A DNA stretch of 64,000 bases from Paenibacillus thalictri (GCF_004307995.1 NZ_SIRE01000018.1:62001-126000), one strand, 5' to 3'. Counted from the stretch's first letter, positions 53,459-62,437 are shown. Program-made: numbers and translations. The notes: a model not told the origin generated them from the sequence alone.

Positions 53459-54277
53459 TTATTTACTTACCGCCATCCAGATTGCAAATAGAATAGCTAC
53501 GACAAACCGGTAATAGGCAAAATAAGTGAGCGATAATTTAGACACAAGTTTAATAAACGTCACAACCGCCAGTAAAGCAACGATAAACGAAACGATAAAC
53601 CCGACTCCGAAGAACAGGAATGAACCTGACAAGATCACTTTATAACTTGTCAGCATCTCGTATCCGGTAGCCGCGAACATCACCGGTATCGCGATGAGGA
53701 ATGTGAAATTAGCTGCCGCTCCGCGTGTTGCGCCTGCAAGCATCCCGCCCGCAATGGTCGCGCCCGCACGGGAGAAACCCGGCCACAGCGACAAGCACTG
53801 GGCGATGCCGATAAACAAAGACTGCTTATATGTCAGCTGGTCCATATCGGTTGCCGTTATGGCAGGCTGTTGTTTTTCCGCGATGATCAAGAACACGCCC
53901 CCGAGAATAAGTCCGATCAGCACCGTAGTCGGCGAAAATAAATAGTCTTTAATAAAATGGCGCCCGATAAAAGCAAGGAACAGCGCCGGCACAATGGCGA
54001 TTAAAATATGAATCAGGTTTAATCTCTGGCCTTTGGATTTGCCTTTGACATCATCGCTTAATCCGAATAACCGCATGATTCGTCTCCAATAAAGCAGGAC
54101 TACCGCCAGAATGGCTCCAAGCTGGATAACGACCTCAAACGACTTCATCATCTCGTCTTCTTCCGGTATGTGCAGCAGGGCTTGCGCCAAAATCATATGC
54201 CCGGTCGACGATACAGGCAAAAATTCAGTCAACCCTTCTACGATACCGATAATAAAAGAAACCCATAAACTATACAT
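53459..54277 (-). CDS. uppP: Undecaprenyl-diphosphatase (BacA type)
   Basis: 272 residues, about eight membrane helices. Both signatures are present: GIVEGLTEFLPVSSTGHMIL (about 12-31) and LSLWPGFSRAGATIAGG (about 162-178). It recycles undecaprenyl pyrophosphate to the carrier lipid for cell-wall synthesis; extra copies give bacitracin tolerance. The ATG at 54277 has GGAGG six bases upstream, better than the ATG 12 bases before it. Confidence 0.96.
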   Translation of the reverse strand: MYSLWVSFIIGIVEGLTEFLPVSSTGHMILAQALLHIPEEDEMMKSFEVVIQLGAILAVVLLYWRRIMRLFGLSDDVKGKSKGQRLNLIHILIAIVPALFLAFIGRHFIKDYLFSPTTVLIGLILGGVFLIIAEKQQPAITATDMDQLTYKQSLFIGIAQCLSLWPGFSRAGATIAGGMLAGATRGAAANFTFLIAIPVMFAATGYEMLTSYKVILSGSFLFFGVGFIVSFIVALLAVVTFIKLVSKLSLTYFAYYRFVVAILFAIWMAVSK

Positions 54278-54387
54278 AATTGCCTCCATCCTTAAAGGAA
54301 GTGCTTATCACAACGTTTCTATTTTATCGTGATCGCGCCCAGGAAACAACTATTTTCAAGGGTGAAGGATAAAGCTTAATATTTGCG

Positions 54388-55818
54388 TTAAACGGCATGC
54401 CACCGCTTCACCGCACTGTCTCGAATTGCCCCGGTGTTAAGAAGCTGGCGTTCAAGCACATCCCGGATGAACTGAGGCAGAAAAAAGGAAACATCCGTTC
54501 CTTGGCTTAGCGGCGCATACCCCGCTCCGAAAGTAAACATATCAAACGTGCCGACCACATAACTTTTGCCCGGCTGCAGCAGTTCGCCGCCTACCCGCAC
54601 TTCCTTGATTTTATGATAACTTGGCCCCTCCGGGTCATATTCGACACTCGCTCCGTCCAAGCAGAGATTCCCCAGCACCTTGCCGCGAAAACCGAAGCCA
54701 TACATTCTCCGCTCCTGAAACTCGGGTATAAGCGACTCCTCCAATGCCTGAAGAATATGAGCCCCCGAGAGCAGCATGCGGCAAGGATTAATCGGCGACG
54801 GGCAAATGTCCAGCAGCCGGTTTTGATCGACTTTGCCGGAGGATAACCCTTCGAGCAATACCCCGGAGTTAATGATGCCGATCTCCGCCCCCACCCAGGA
54901 ACGGATTCCGCCCGCCAGCAGATTGCCCAGCCGCGATTCGCCGCTCCAATCGACGTCCAGCGGTTCAGCCAGCTCGCAAACGACCTGGCCCAGTTTCACC
55001 TTTGCCTCCTGCGCATATGTTTCACGGATGGAAAGCAGCTTTGGCGCATCGCTGAGCGCGGAGACGTCTTGGCAGTAGCCGGATACGTTCATTATATGGC
55101 GCTGCTGCGGATCATAGCTGATCTCCATAACGCCGACATATTGCCCGTGTTTGCCCGCGGCCCCGAGATAGGAGCCGCCGATACGCAGCGGTTCCTCCAG
55201 CAGATGGTGCGTATGGCCGCCCAAAATCAGATCGATGCCTTCGATCTGATTCGCCATTCGCTCATCATTTTTTAATCCGAGATGGGACATGACGATCAGT
55301 ACATCCACCACCGGACGAAGCTGGCCCGCCAGCTCCTTCACGACAGCCAGCGGTTCTTGAATATCCCAACCCAATAAACGGTAATATTCCGTAAAGTATG
55401 CGGTAACGCCGATCAAGCCGATACGCAGCCCGGCCTTGCGGACGACATAATATGGCAGCAGCCATGAAGGCAGCTTACCGCTTTCTTTGCGCGGCAGATT
55501 ACTTCCGATAATGGCAAAATGGGCGTCACTGTATACGGACTCCAACATTTCCGATGTAAATGTGAGTCCTTCGTTATTACCGAGTGTTACCGCATCGTAG
55601 CCGGTTTCGTTCATTACCGCCACATTGGCGGCGCCGCCGCTTCCTTCGGTTTCCGGCCACATACGGTCCATATGATCTCCGATATCAAGCACAAGCAGAT
55701 GATCTTCACCTGCCGCTTGCCTTTGGCTTTCGATAAAGGAGGCGATTTTCGGCATTTGTTCAAAATGGCTATGTATATCGTTCGTGTGGAGGACGATAAG
55801 TTTATGCAGCGGAGCCAT
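54388..55818 (-). CDS. yunD: Metallophosphoesterase/5'-nucleotidase, YunD type
   Basis: 476 residues without a signal peptide. N-terminal calcineurin-like domain: LHTNDIHSHF (about 9-18), DIGDHMDR (about 46-53), TLGNNEGL (about 77-84), MSHLG and GGHTHHLL (about 202). The C-terminal 5'-nucleotidase domain follows from about 285 (LLAGGIRSWVGAEIGIINSGVLLEG). The GNNEG variant instead of GNHE is typical of YunD as I recall. Probably hydrolyses nucleotides or related diphosphates in the cytoplasm. Strong GGAGGAG before the ATG. Confidence 0.88.
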   Translation of the reverse strand: MAPLHKLIVLHTNDIHSHFEQMPKIASFIESQRQAAGEDHLLVLDIGDHMDRMWPETEGSGGAANVAVMNETGYDAVTLGNNEGLTFTSEMLESVYSDAHFAIIGSNLPRKESGKLPSWLLPYYVVRKAGLRIGLIGVTAYFTEYYRLLGWDIQEPLAVVKELAGQLRPVVDVLIVMSHLGLKNDERMANQIEGIDLILGGHTHHLLEEPLRIGGSYLGAAGKHGQYVGVMEISYDPQQRHIMNVSGYCQDVSALSDAPKLLSIRETYAQEAKVKLGQVVCELAEPLDVDWSGESRLGNLLAGGIRSWVGAEIGIINSGVLLEGLSSGKVDQNRLLDICPSPINPCRMLLSGAHILQALEESLIPEFQERRMYGFGFRGKVLGNLCLDGASVEYDPEGPSYHKIKEVRVGGELLQPGKSYVVGTFDMFTFGAGYAPLSQGTDVSFFLPQFIRDVLERQLLNTGAIRDSAVKRWHAV

Positions 55819-55969
55819 GAAATCTCCTCCTTATACGTCGTAATTTCATATTCTAACCGTGGCTGCGCACCGCGTAATAAGCGCGGCAGCTCCTTAGAAT
55901 CATACGCCTATTATATCACTAACCTTTTAAAATATGGTATGCTATTACAAAAAGCGGAGGGGGCTGTTC

Positions 55970-56710
55970 ATGCTTATTCAAGTGCATTTTTTTGCCGGGC
56001 TGGCTGAATCGGTCGGGACACGGCTGCTGCGGATCGAGCTGCCGGATCAGGACATGACCGTTTCGCAGTTGAAACAGCTGATGTGCGGGCAGTATCCCGG
56101 TGCCGCTGACAAAATCAATCAGGCATTTGTCGCCATAAATCAAGCCTATGCGAGTGAGGACCTGCTCATTCATCAACAAGACGAGATCGCGTTGATCCCG
56201 CCTGTATCGGGCGGCGAAGAATCCGGGAGCGAAACCGGCGGGCATGCCCAGCCTATGTATGAAATTACCTATGAGGCCATATCCGTGGATGCCGTTACTC
56301 ATAAAGTCATCCATCCGAACCATGGAGCGGCGCTTACTTTCACCGGTACAACCCGCGAGTATACGTTCGGACAGCGGACCGTCCGTTTGGAATATGAAGC
56401 TTATGTGCCGATGGCTCTGCGGACCATGGAGCAGATCGGCGAAGAAATACATGTCCGGTGGCCGGGGACTTTGTGTGCAATGACCCACCGGCTCGGCAAG
56501 GTCGATATCGCCGAAATCAGCGTCGTTATAGCCGTATCGGCTCCGCACCGGGCGGATTGCTACGAGGCGAGCCGGTACGCTCTGGAACGGCTCAAGCAAA
56601 TTGTGCCGATCTGGAAAAAAGAAATATGGGAAGACGGTTCCGAATGGAAAGGCCATCAGCTCGGCCCTTGGAATCCTACGGCGCCTGTCGATGAACATAA
56701 GGAGAGTTAG
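55970..56710 (+). CDS. MoaD-MoaE fusion, molybdopterin synthase
   Basis: 246 residues. Residues 1-84 are a MoaD-like beta-grasp protein ending VSGG; a short linker (EESGSETGGHAQ) leads to MoaE at about 95-246 with GTTREYTFGQRTVRLEYEAY, ISVVIAVSAPHRADCYEAS and VPIWKKEIWEDG. MoaD carries sulfur as a C-terminal thiocarboxylate and MoaE uses it to make molybdopterin. In a fusion the GG tail is internal, so cleavage after it would be needed, as reported for MoaX of M. tuberculosis. GGAGGGGG lies upstream of the ATG. The MoeB-like gene follows at once. Confidence 0.9.
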   Translation: MLIQVHFFAGLAESVGTRLLRIELPDQDMTVSQLKQLMCGQYPGAADKINQAFVAINQAYASEDLLIHQQDEIALIPPVSGGEESGSETGGHAQPMYEITYEAISVDAVTHKVIHPNHGAALTFTGTTREYTFGQRTVRLEYEAYVPMALRTMEQIGEEIHVRWPGTLCAMTHRLGKVDIAEISVVIAVSAPHRADCYEASRYALERLKQIVPIWKKEIWEDGSEWKGHQLGPWNPTAPVDEHKES

Positions 56711-56714
56711 TCCA

Positions 56715-57767
56715 TTGGATCATTCAGCAACGTCTTCATACACCGAAAGATATTCCCGCCAAATGCTGTTTGCCCCGATCGGCCCATCCGGGCAGGCTTC
56801 GCTTTCCCGGGCCAGAGTGGCGATCGTTGGCATGGGCGCGCTTGGCACCGTTTTATCCAACCATATGGTGCGCGCCGGAGTCGGCTATGTCAGGCTAATC
56901 GACCGCGACTTTGTTGAGCCCAGCAATCTGCAGCGCCAAATGCTTTACGACGAGGAAGATGCCGCTTCATCTTCGCCTAAAGCCGTCGCGGCGGCTGAAC
57001 GATTGAGGAAGATCAACTCGCTTGTCGATATTGAGCCCATCGTGACAGACCTGAACAGAACGAACGCAGAAGAACTACTTGGCGGGGTTGATATCATATT
57101 GGACGGCTCGGATAATTTTGCTGTCCGTTTTCTTATTAACGATATCAGCTTAAAGCTTGGTATTCCTTGGATTTATGGCGGCGCCGTCAGCTCGCGTGGC
57201 GTGTCGATGACCGTGCTCCCCGGAGAAACCCCTTGCTTACGCTGCATGTTCGGCCAAGCACCGGCCCAAGGAACTGCCGAAACATGCGATACGTCTGGGG
57301 TGATCGGCCCGATTATCCATGTTGTCGCATCCCATCAAGCAGCAGAAGCGCTTAAGTTGCTCGTCGGGGACTTGGAGCATCTTAACCGCAAAATGATGCA
57401 TTGGGATTTGTGGCACAATCTGTTTTCCTCTATCGACGTAAGTGGAGCCCGCAAACCGGATTGTCCAGCCTGCGGACTTCATCATCTGGAATATTTAGAA
57501 GCCGACATCGAAGGGGAGACGATTCAATCGCTTTGCGGCCGCAATTCCGTGCAAATCCAGCCGGTTGAACCTGCATCGCTTAACTTGTCCGAACGTGCCG
57601 AACTGCTTCGCCCCCTCGGCAAAGTAGAGCTGAACCCTTTTCTGCTGAAATTTCATATCAATGAAGAGCAGAAGCTGGTTATTTTCCCCGACGGCCGCTG
57701 TATCGTGCAGGGAACGGACGATATTGTGACAGCCAAAAGCTTGTACAGCCGATATGTCGGTATGTGA
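56715..57767 (+). CDS. MoeB/ThiF family adenylyltransferase
   Basis: 350 residues. Nucleotide loop VAIVGMGALGTVLSNHMVRAG, then LIDRDFVEPSNLQRQMLYDEED and the zinc cysteine pairs CLRC and CPAC. Such E1-like enzymes adenylate the C-terminal glycine of MoaD or ThiS. The C-terminal 90 residues form a small extra domain that is not a clear rhodanese: no active-site Cys loop is visible. The start is TTG at 56715 with AAGGAGAG ten bases upstream, four bases after the fusion gene. Together the two genes supply molybdopterin synthase and its activation. Confidence 0.88.
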   Translation: MDHSATSSYTERYSRQMLFAPIGPSGQASLSRARVAIVGMGALGTVLSNHMVRAGVGYVRLIDRDFVEPSNLQRQMLYDEEDAASSSPKAVAAAERLRKINSLVDIEPIVTDLNRTNAEELLGGVDIILDGSDNFAVRFLINDISLKLGIPWIYGGAVSSRGVSMTVLPGETPCLRCMFGQAPAQGTAETCDTSGVIGPIIHVVASHQAAEALKLLVGDLEHLNRKMMHWDLWHNLFSSIDVSGARKPDCPACGLHHLEYLEADIEGETIQSLCGRNSVQIQPVEPASLNLSERAELLRPLGKVELNPFLLKFHINEEQKLVIFPDGRCIVQGTDDIVTAKSLYSRYVGM

Positions 57768-57794
57768 AAGTTTCGGTTGTGACAGCCTGTACTT

Positions 57795-58877
57795 TTAAGA
57801 AGCGACACGTTTAGCTTTTAGAAACGTTTTTTGCCAGTAAGCGGTGTTGATCTCCGAGATTTGCACCCCATCCTTTGGTTTGGGGCATGCGTGGATCATT
57901 TCGCCGTCGCCCATATAAATGCCTACATGGCCGACCGTTTTATTGGATTTAAAGCGCCCCGGCACATAGAAGAACATTAAGTCTCCTTTACGGAGGCTTT
58001 TTCTATTTACCGAACTTCCTTGCTCGGACTGGCTCCTGGCCGTTCGTCCCAAATCAATGCCGTATTTGCTAAATATATAGTCGGTAAAAGTCGAGCAATC
58101 GAAACGCCCGGTTTCCGGATACGGCCCTGTGCCGAATTTGTACTTCACGCCAAGATACTGCTCCGCTTTTTGGATCAGTGAATTTGTATCTATATTTTTC
58201 ATTACAGGAACGGCATCTTGCTCCCATCGGTTCCAAGAGGCCATCACCGGAGCGGTTTGTCCAGTCGGATCAAATGATAACTTCGGTTTGCCGTTCGGCT
58301 TTGCAGTCTTGAACGGATCAAGCGGATCATCGGCAAACTCCAGATCAGCAGGCCCTCGTGTAGTATCTTCTATATTTTCAACCGCAGTCCCCGAAGGATG
58401 CAAAACGACTTGTCCATCCTCAATCGTGCTGTTCATATCCTCTTTAAACAAGTCGGCTATAGCCTGCACGGGTATATAAACCGTATTTCCTTTCAGCACC
58501 GGCGCATTTTGAAGAGCGACTTCTTTATTTTGCAAACGCGCCGTTGGCGTGTTCATTTTAAACTCATATTCCGCGCCGAAGTCACCGATCCGATACGTTT
58601 GCGTGGAAGGATCCCAATCCGACTGATACTGCAAGGCTTCGACCAATTGCTGCATGGACACATACTTAATGCCATCGAATTGCACAACCGGCAGTGACTT
58701 CGGCTCCTCACCGTTTAACGCCCTGTAATCCGTAGCCGGCGCTTGCTGCATCTTGATTTCGTTCATGGGCGAAGAAGACTGCGGTTTCTCGGGAACAGCC
58801 TCATTTTTTTGGGCGCAAGCGCTGGTGAATGTTAATGCGATTGCTACGGACAGCATAACCGTTTTTCGGTTTCGCAT
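57795..58877 (-). CDS. Lipoprotein NlpC/P60 hydrolase with copper amine oxidase-like N domain
   Basis: 360 residues. Lipoprotein signal with box FTSAC near 20, a copper amine oxidase N-terminal-like (stalk) domain at about 55-150 (VVQFDGIKYVSMQQLVEALQY and VYIPVQAIADLF), a linker, and NlpC/P60 at about 235-360 with catalytic FDCSTFTDYIFSKYG and VGHVGIYMGDGEMIHA. Expected at the membrane-wall face cutting muropeptides. The start is the ATG before RNRKTVML; the only ribosome site is AGGGGG 12 bases away. Convergent with the MoeB gene. Confidence 0.9.
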   Translation of the reverse strand: MRNRKTVMLSVAIALTFTSACAQKNEAVPEKPQSSSPMNEIKMQQAPATDYRALNGEEPKSLPVVQFDGIKYVSMQQLVEALQYQSDWDPSTQTYRIGDFGAEYEFKMNTPTARLQNKEVALQNAPVLKGNTVYIPVQAIADLFKEDMNSTIEDGQVVLHPSGTAVENIEDTTRGPADLEFADDPLDPFKTAKPNGKPKLSFDPTGQTAPVMASWNRWEQDAVPVMKNIDTNSLIQKAEQYLGVKYKFGTGPYPETGRFDCSTFTDYIFSKYGIDLGRTARSQSEQGSSVNRKSLRKGDLMFFYVPGRFKSNKTVGHVGIYMGDGEMIHACPKPKDGVQISEINTAYWQKTFLKAKRVAS

Positions 58878-58960
58878 ATGTAAGGAAAACCCCCTAGTGA
58901 TTAATAGTCTTCCATAGCATGAGGAAACCGTAGTGGAAATATGCATACATCCGGCTCCAA

Positions 58961-58969
58961 TGGTATAAT
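58961..58969 (+). promoter_or_regulatory. Extended -10 promoter
   Basis: TGGTATAAT fits the extended -10 TGNTATAAT, 52 bases before the start at 59022. No good -35 is visible. Confidence 0.5.
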
Positions 58970-59021
58970 ATGAAGGTGCGTATTCAGAACGCAAATTATA
59001 TTGCTTTGGAGCGAAATCGAA

Positions 59022-59339
59022 ATGAGTTCATATCCGTTCAGTTCGTCAAACGAGAGTCCCAACGACCGGTTTCGTTATACTTCACCGCCGTCCGGCTTTG
59101 CCCTTGCCGGCCGCATCCTCGGCATTATCGCTATCATCATGAATGCGTTATTGCTCCTGCTGCCGATTGGCCTGATTTTAGGCATTTTGTCGTTAGTGTT
59201 CAGCTCTTATGCTTATAAGCGTTCCGGCACGGGGCTTGGCGGGCTGCTTGCAGCCGGGGTTTCTTTTTTTATCGCCCTGCTGTGGCTGATCAGTCTAACC
59301 GTACCGTTTCTTGTCGACCCGACGATTTCTCCTTTTTGA
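59022..59339 (+). CDS. Small membrane protein, DUF4190-like
   Basis: 105 residues. A polar Ser/Pro-rich N-terminus (about 1-28) precedes a segment of two or three membrane helices (GFALAGRILGIIAIIMNALLL, LPIGLILGILSLVFSSYAY, GLLAAGVSFFIALLWLISLTV). The pattern of GRILGI followed by the second helix ending in a basic YKRSGTG resembles DUF4190 proteins. The ATG at 59022 has GGAGCG about nine bases upstream. Function unknown. Convergent with tgl. Confidence 0.75.
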   Translation: MSSYPFSSSNESPNDRFRYTSPPSGFALAGRILGIIAIIMNALLLLLPIGLILGILSLVFSSYAYKRSGTGLGGLLAAGVSFFIALLWLISLTVPFLVDPTISPF

Positions 59340-59356
59340 CGAAGTTCTCTGCCCGG

Positions 59357-60154
59357 TTACATACGGATGACATATTGTCTCCCGCCGATAACGGCCCTTA
59401 TGTGAGACTGCCCGGTCTGTAATCGAAATTGCCGGTAATAGTCAAAATCCAGCTGTTTGTAGCGGTCATCCAAATAAGCCGATTGTTTGCTGTCCTTCAC
59501 CCGGAATTTATTTAATTCGTCGATCATCCCCTGAGCATCCCTGATCCCGATGCCGTGCCCGTAATATTTCCCGTCATCCAATAAAACGACGTTTTCACCC
59601 CGCCACCAAGGCGTTTTAGGCGAGAAATCGGAGTTTTCGAAATAAAGCACATCTCCCGGAGCGGCTGTCTCCTTGGTTGACCTGTCCAGCAAACGCAGAT
59701 TGTTGTTTAGATGCCAATCATACAACAGCAAATCGGCAAATAAGGTATCGAACTGCTTCGGACCAATCGTATCCAACACCGCTTTATATAAAACGATGGA
59801 TATGGCGGTTGCGCATTCGAAGGCGTACTTTTTTCCGTTTGTAAAAATATCGTTAAGTGCTTCATGAGGAGTTATTCCATCCTTAAGCATGAATCCTCCA
59901 AAATCCGTCACCTTCCAGAAATCCTCATTTGCTTTGGACTTGGTAAAGTTGGCGAATTTAGCTCCGCTTGCACTCAGCTGCCTTGCCCCATCAACGATAC
60001 GGCCGCGCAATTTCAGCTCAAACAACAGCTCATCCAAGGAATCGTAGCGGCGTTCATAAGCATTGCTTTTCATCTGCCGGTATATATTCCGCTCCGATTC
60101 AGAAAGCTTACTGTCGTCAAATTCGGCTATTGGGCTTCCAGCGACAATGATCAT
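59357..60154 (-). CDS. tgl: Spore coat protein-glutamine gamma-glutamyltransferase
   Basis: 265 residues. Matches B. subtilis Tgl: ELLFELKLRGRIVDGARQLSASGAKFA, catalytic cysteine in YAFECATAISIVLYKA (about 110-125), LLYDWH, WWRGENVVLLDDGKYYGHGIGI with the His, and KQSAYLDD. It cross-links coat proteins through epsilon-(gamma-glutamyl)lysine bonds late in sporulation. GAGG precedes the ATG by eight to nine bases and a sigma-K-like promoter lies upstream. Alone on its strand between convergent and divergent small genes. Confidence 0.93.
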   Translation of the reverse strand: MIIVAGSPIAEFDDSKLSESERNIYRQMKSNAYERRYDSLDELLFELKLRGRIVDGARQLSASGAKFANFTKSKANEDFWKVTDFGGFMLKDGITPHEALNDIFTNGKKYAFECATAISIVLYKAVLDTIGPKQFDTLFADLLLYDWHLNNNLRLLDRSTKETAAPGDVLYFENSDFSPKTPWWRGENVVLLDDGKYYGHGIGIRDAQGMIDELNKFRVKDSKQSAYLDDRYKQLDFDYYRQFRLQTGQSHIRAVIGGRQYVIRM

Positions 60155-60185
60155 AGACCCAACCTCATTTTTTATTCATTTTCCT

Positions 60186-60214
60186 CATTGTATGGGCGCC
60201 AAATTGAATGTGTG
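60186..60214 (-). promoter_or_regulatory. Sigma-K-type promoter of tgl
   Basis: On the minus strand CACA, 16 bases, then CATACAATG fits MACM and CATANNNTA with one mismatch, about 32 bases before the tgl start. tgl of B. subtilis is transcribed by sigma K. Confidence 0.6.
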
Positions 60215-60359
60215 CCAATCCATCAGGCCCTTCGGGGCTTTCCGAATGCAGCTTCATGAAATTTTAAACTTTACTTACGCAAAAATGTATGAAAACTCAC
60301 AGAATTAAAAACCTCGCTGTTGTAGAATAATGTCGAATACGACTGCTGAGGTGACTTTC

Positions 60360-60518
60360 ATGAATCATCAAGGTGTGACGAGCGAGGAACTATCGCTCCT
60401 GTTGTCCAGTCCTCCAACTTTACCTAAAGATGAACCGGATCTCGGCAAAGAACAGGAAAGCGATTATTTGCCCAGAAGCAAACGCCGGAGAAAGAAAAAA
60501 CCGTTGTTATCCAAATAA
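60360..60518 (+). CDS. Tiny basic protein, unknown
   Basis: 52 residues starting MNHQGVTSEELSLLLS, with a GAGGTG ribosome site seven bases upstream and a terminator right after the stop. The first half is acidic and Ser/Leu/Pro-rich, the end a dense basic cluster (RSKRRRKKKP). An upstream in-frame ATG at 60330 lacks a ribosome site. No family recognised. The layout suggests a real gene rather than chance, and the basic tail could bind nucleic acid or polyanions. Confidence 0.55.
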   Translation: MNHQGVTSEELSLLLSSPPTLPKDEPDLGKEQESDYLPRSKRRRKKKPLLSK

Positions 60519-60541
60519 AAGAAAAACAGAAGATTGATCAT

Positions 60542-60585
60542 AAAAAAATCCCCGCTAGCCATAAGCCAGCGAGGATTTTTTTATT
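60542..60585. terminator. Bidirectional terminator
   Basis: AAAAATCC-CGCT pairs with AGCG-GGATTTTT (one bulge each side) around the loop. It separates the tiny basic gene from the convergent suf operon end. Confidence 0.8.
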
Positions 60586-60594
60586 TTTAACAGC

Positions 60595-61992
60595 TTAACC
60601 GATACTGCCTTCCATTTCGAACTTAATGAGTCGATTCATCTCAACCGCGTATTCCATCGGCAGTTCTTTGGTGAACGGCTCGATGAAGCCCATAACGATC
60701 ATTTGCGTTGCTTCCGCTTCCGACAAACCACGGCTCATCAGGTAGAAGAGTTGGTCCTCGGATACCTTGGAGACGGTCGCTTCATGCTCAAGCGTGATGT
60801 TGTCGTTTAAGATTTCGTTGTACGGAATCGTATCCGACGTCGACTTGTTGTCGAGAATGAGCGTGTCGCATTTGATGTTCGATTTGGAGCCTTGCGAGTT
60901 GCGTCCGAACGATGCCAGACCGCGGTAAGTGACTTTACCGCCGTGTTTGCTGATCGACTTGGAAATGATCGTCGACGTCGTGTCCGGAGCCAGGTGCGTC
61001 ATTTTCGCGCCCGCATCCTGGTGTTGACCTTTGCCCGCAACGGCGATGGAAAGCACCATGCCTTTGGCGCCGCGGCCTTTAAGCACAACAGCCGGATATT
61101 TCATCGTCAGCTTGGAGCCGATATTGCCGTCAACCCATTCCATCGTTGCATTTTCTTCGGCAACCGCACGTTTTGTTACCAGGTTATAAATGTTCGGCGC
61201 CCAGTTCTGAATCGTTGTATAACGGACGCGGGAGTTTTTCTTACAGATGATTTCAACAACCGCGCTGTGCAGCGAGTTGGTGCTGTATACCGGAGCTGTA
61301 CAGCCTTCAACGTAATGCACAAAGCTGTCTTCATCGGCGATAATCAACGTACGTTCGAATTGGCCCATGTTTTCCGAGTTGATACGGAAGTAAGCTTGCA
61401 GCGGGATTTCCACCTTCACGCCCTTCGGCACGTAGATGAAGCTGCCGCCCGACCATACGGCACTGTTCAACGCGGCGAATTTATTGTCGGCAGGCGGGAT
61501 CACCGTGCCGAAATACTCTCTGAAAATTTCCGGATGCTCGCGAAGCGCAGAGTCGGTATCCATAAAGATAACGCCTTGCTCTTCAAGCTCCTTCTGCATG
61601 CTGTGGTAAACGACTTCCGACTCGTATTGCGCGGAAACGCCGGCGAGAAACTTTTGCTCCGCTTCCGGAATACCAAGCTTGTCGAACGTTTCTTTAATTT
61701 CCGTAGGAACCTCTTCCCACGTTTTTCCTTGCTTTTCGGACGGTTTGACATAGTACTGGATATCGTTAAAATCCAGATCGTCCAAATCTCCGCCCCAACG
61801 CGGCATCGGCATTTTGAAAAACTGTTCCAGCGATTTCAAACGAAATTCGAGCATCCAGTCCGGCTCGCCTTTCATCTTGGAAATCTCGGTTACGATTTCT
61901 TTGGTCAGGCCTTTGCCGCTTTGGAAAACGGCTTTGTGCTCATCGCGAAAGCCATATTTATATTCTTCCATTTCAGGCATTTGTTTTGCCAT
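60595..61992 (-). CDS. sufB: Fe-S cluster assembly scaffold SufB
   Basis: 465 residues, usual length. Family stretches YGFRDEHKAVFQSGKGLTKE, PEWMLEFRLKSLE-like segment, EGCTAPVYSTNSLHSAVVEI and the conserved GRNSQGSKSNIKCDTLIL. SufB with SufC and SufD forms the scaffold that builds iron-sulfur clusters. GGAGGG precedes the ATG. Last gene of the operon, 22 bases after sufU. In the SufCDSUB order of Bacillus it is also last. Confidence 0.97.
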   Translation of the reverse strand: MAKQMPEMEEYKYGFRDEHKAVFQSGKGLTKEIVTEISKMKGEPDWMLEFRLKSLEQFFKMPMPRWGGDLDDLDFNDIQYYVKPSEKQGKTWEEVPTEIKETFDKLGIPEAEQKFLAGVSAQYESEVVYHSMQKELEEQGVIFMDTDSALREHPEIFREYFGTVIPPADNKFAALNSAVWSGGSFIYVPKGVKVEIPLQAYFRINSENMGQFERTLIIADEDSFVHYVEGCTAPVYSTNSLHSAVVEIICKKNSRVRYTTIQNWAPNIYNLVTKRAVAEENATMEWVDGNIGSKLTMKYPAVVLKGRGAKGMVLSIAVAGKGQHQDAGAKMTHLAPDTTSTIISKSISKHGGKVTYRGLASFGRNSQGSKSNIKCDTLILDNKSTSDTIPYNEILNDNITLEHEATVSKVSEDQLFYLMSRGLSEAEATQMIVMGFIEPFTKELPMEYAVEMNRLIKFEMEGSIG

Positions 61993-62014
61993 GTTGCGAT
62001 TCCCTCCTTAGTGG

Positions 62015-62437
62015 TTATTGCTTTGCTTGTTCGACGCCTTTGCGCAGAGCGTTCCAAGCAAGCATCGCACATTTGATGCGGGCCGGGAATTTATTGACTC
62101 CCGACAGCGCCTCGATATCTTCATATTCAAACTCGACGTTTTCGCCCTTCATCAGACCGGAGAAATTCTCGGCCATCTTGAGAGCTTCTTCGAATGTCTT
62201 GCCCTTCACGGCATCGGTCATCATAGAAGCGGAAGAAAGGCTGATTGAGCAGCCTTCTCCGGTAAACTTCGCATCTTTGACTATGCCGTCCTCCACCTTC
62301 ATGGCCAGCGAAATGCGATCGCCACAAGTAGGATTGTTGAGATTGATCGTTACCGCGTCGCCGTCGAAGCTGCCGCGGTTCCGCGGATTTTTATAGTGAT
62401 CCATGATGACACGGCGGTACAAATCATCCAATTGCAT
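62015..62437 (-). CDS. sufU: SufU, zinc-dependent sulfur acceptor
   Basis: 140 residues. The three ligand cysteines are in NPTCGDRISL, EGCSISLSSAS and IKCAMLAW, and the aspartate follows the first. SufU takes sulfur from SufS and hands it to the SufBCD scaffold. The ATG overlaps the sufS end by 14 bases with GGAG inside sufS. Start MQLDDLYRRVIMDHYKNPRNRG is canonical. Confidence 0.96.
   Translation of the reverse strand: MQLDDLYRRVIMDHYKNPRNRGSFDGDAVTINLNNPTCGDRISLAMKVEDGIVKDAKFTGEGCSISLSSASMMTDAVKGKTFEEALKMAENFSGLMKGENVEFEYEDIEALSGVNKFPARIKCAMLAWNALRKGVEQAKQ

Noticed and set aside
60225..60245. Attenuator hairpin (GGCCC/GGGGC around TTC) upstream of tgl
   Set aside because: The stem is only four or five base pairs, lies upstream of the probable promoter and has no T-run.
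60892..62076. Plus-strand open frame of 394 codons opposite sufB
   Set aside because: Antisense shadow of a clearly conserved gene; no family features.
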